A stretch of DNA of 16,033 nt from an uncultured Limosilactobacillus sp. (GTDB lineage Bacteria > Bacillota > Bacilli > Lactobacillales > Lactobacillaceae). A model generated the notes under the pieces. It did no database searches and was not told the DNA's origin. It saw only the letters and a list, made by a program, of their open reading frames with translations. The stretch covers positions 1 to 16,033 of the forward strand of contig CALVFC010000019.1 in NCBI GenBank assembly GCA_944326735.1, written 5' to 3'. Positions 15,030 through 16,033 of the stretch are shown here, in pieces; position 1 is the first letter of the stretch; each line of letters starts with the position of its first letter. The position numbers and the translations under genes are program-made.

Positions 15030-16033
15030 TTAACGAGTAACATTTTGCCGAATCTGTGACTTCATGAACAGCCGCGTCGTTTCATATTCGATATCAGCAA
15101 TCATTTGTTCAAACATATGATATCCAGCAGTTTGGTATTCAACTAATGGGTTCAATTGACCGTAGCCACGAAGGCCAACCGATTGACGGAATTGATCCAT
15201 AACATCGATATGGTCAGTCCAGTGAGAGTCAACCACCCGCAGTAAGACCACTTTTTCAAATTCCAACATTTGAGCTGGGTCATACAATTGCTTTTGTTTG
15301 TCCTTGTAGACTTGCTTGGCAAAGCCCATCAAGAAGTCAACCATTTGGTCTGGGGTCTTATTCATCAAGTCCGAAACGGAGATGGTTCCAGGGTTAACCA
15401 GCACTTCTTCTGCGAAGTCCACGATTCCCTTAAGATCCCAATCCTTCTTGTCACCAAGCGTGTGTTGTTCTACTTCCCGTTGGATCGTGCGTTTAAAGAT
15501 TGGCATCAGAACCCACTTCAGAGATTCCTTTTCGGTAATCACTTCTTGACGTTCCTTATAGATAATTTCACGCTGTTCACGCATAACATCATCGTACTGC
15601 AGAACATTCTTCCGTGAGTCATAGTTGTTACCTTCAACCCGCTTTTGCGCAGATTCAACCTGGTGGGTTAAGAAACGACTCTTGATAACGGCATCGTCAT
15701 CTTCAACCTTCATCCGTTCCAGGAAGGCCTTGATCCGGTCACCACCGAACCGTTTCATCAGGTCATCTTCAAGTGACAGGTAGAATTGTGATAAACCAGG
15801 GTCACCCTGACGACCAGAACGACCGCGCAACTGGTTATCAATCCGCCGGGACTCGTGCCGTTCAGTCCCAATAACAGCCAAGCCACCAAGTTCACGAACA
15901 CCAGGGCCAAGCTTGATATCGGTCCCCCGTCCGGCCATGTTAGTAGCGATCGTAACCGCACCCTTTTGACCAGCGTTCTTTATAATATCGGCTTCCTTGG
16001 CGTGGTGCTTCACGTTCAAAACCACGTGCGGAA
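15030..16033 (-). CDS. secA: Preprotein translocase ATPase SecA (3' part; runs off right edge)
   Basis: SecA is the motor that pushes preproteins through SecYEG. The window holds the last 333 whole codons, entering at P-H-V-V-L-N (the SecA segment usually written IPHxVLNAK). Nucleotide-binding domain 2 motifs are clear: [40 protein letters not shown] and the [15 protein letters not shown] block. These are followed by the helical scaffold and wing region, including [21 protein letters not shown] and [20 protein letters not shown]. The protein ends at ...[10 protein letters not shown] with no cysteine-rich zinc-binding tail, which many SecA proteins have and, as I recall, lactobacilli often lack. 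About 450 N-terminal residues should lie beyond the edge. prfB follows after 79 bases that hold a terminator-like hairpin. Confidence 0.97.
   Translation of the reverse strand, partial: PHVVLNVKHHAKEADIIKNAGQKGAVTIATNMAGRGTDIKLGPGVRELGGLAVIGTERHESRRIDNQLRGRSGRQGDPGLSQFYLSLEDDLMKRFGGDRIKAFLERMKVEDDDAVIKSRFLTHQVESAQKRVEGNNYDSRKNVLQYDDVMREQREIIYKERQEVITEKESLKWVLMPIFKRTIQREVEQHTLGDKKDWDLKGIVDFAEEVLVNPGTISVSDLMNKTPDQMVDFLMGFAKQVYKDKQKQLYDPAQMLEFEKVVLLRVVDSHWTDHIDVMDQFRQSVGLRGYGQLNPLVEYQTAGYHMFEQMIADIEYETTRLFMKSQIRQNVTR

Overview
The window looks like ordinary chromosomal core sequence from a lactobacillus, most likely Limosilactobacillus or a close relative. This rests on the protein sequences and on the gene order secA-prfB-pspC-yvlD-hprK-lgt-gpsA-galU-trxB-pgm next to uvrB-uvrA. 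I recognise that order from Lactobacillaceae by memory, not from a search, and I cannot name the species. I see no tRNA, rRNA, insertion sequence, prophage or CRISPR array, and no gene-free stretch over about 235 bases.

Layout from right to left, following transcription of the minus-strand genes. The 3' part of secA enters at the right edge and is followed by prfB, read through a programmed +1 frameshift. Then come a PspC-like and a YvlD-like small membrane protein, hprK (TTG start), lgt (overlapping hprK), gpsA and galU. These are tightly packed, with overlaps or short gaps from pspC to gpsA and a 71-base gap before galU. A hairpin follows galU. trxB has its own promoter and terminator, and pgm follows. 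One gene, encoding a 975-residue polytopic protein of the lipoteichoic acid (LTA) synthase/sulfatase family, runs the other way (+ strand). It shares a bidirectional terminator with pgm and a divergent promoter region with uvrB. uvrB and the 5' part of uvrA run off the left edge, behind a promoter with a LexA-type box between its -35 and -10.

How the genes fit together. Pgm (Glc-6-P to Glc-1-P) and GalU (to UDP-glucose) supply sugar nucleotide for glycolipid and envelope glycans. GpsA makes glycerol-3-phosphate for phospholipids. Lgt and the LTA-synthase-family enzyme both consume phosphatidylglycerol. SecA exports proteins, and HprK links glycolytic state to sugar uptake and catabolite control through HPr. 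PspC and YvlD are probably envelope-associated. TrxB is redox housekeeping, RF2 is translation termination, and UvrAB is excision repair under likely SOS control.

Most worth a second look: the LTA-synthase-family protein, with an extra membrane module of about 340 residues and changed substrate-pocket residues; the altered NADPH motif in TrxB; terminator-like hairpins inside the leaders of uvrB and prfB; and a perfect inverted repeat between the uvrB and LTA-synthase-like promoters. I found no clearly new multi-gene system.
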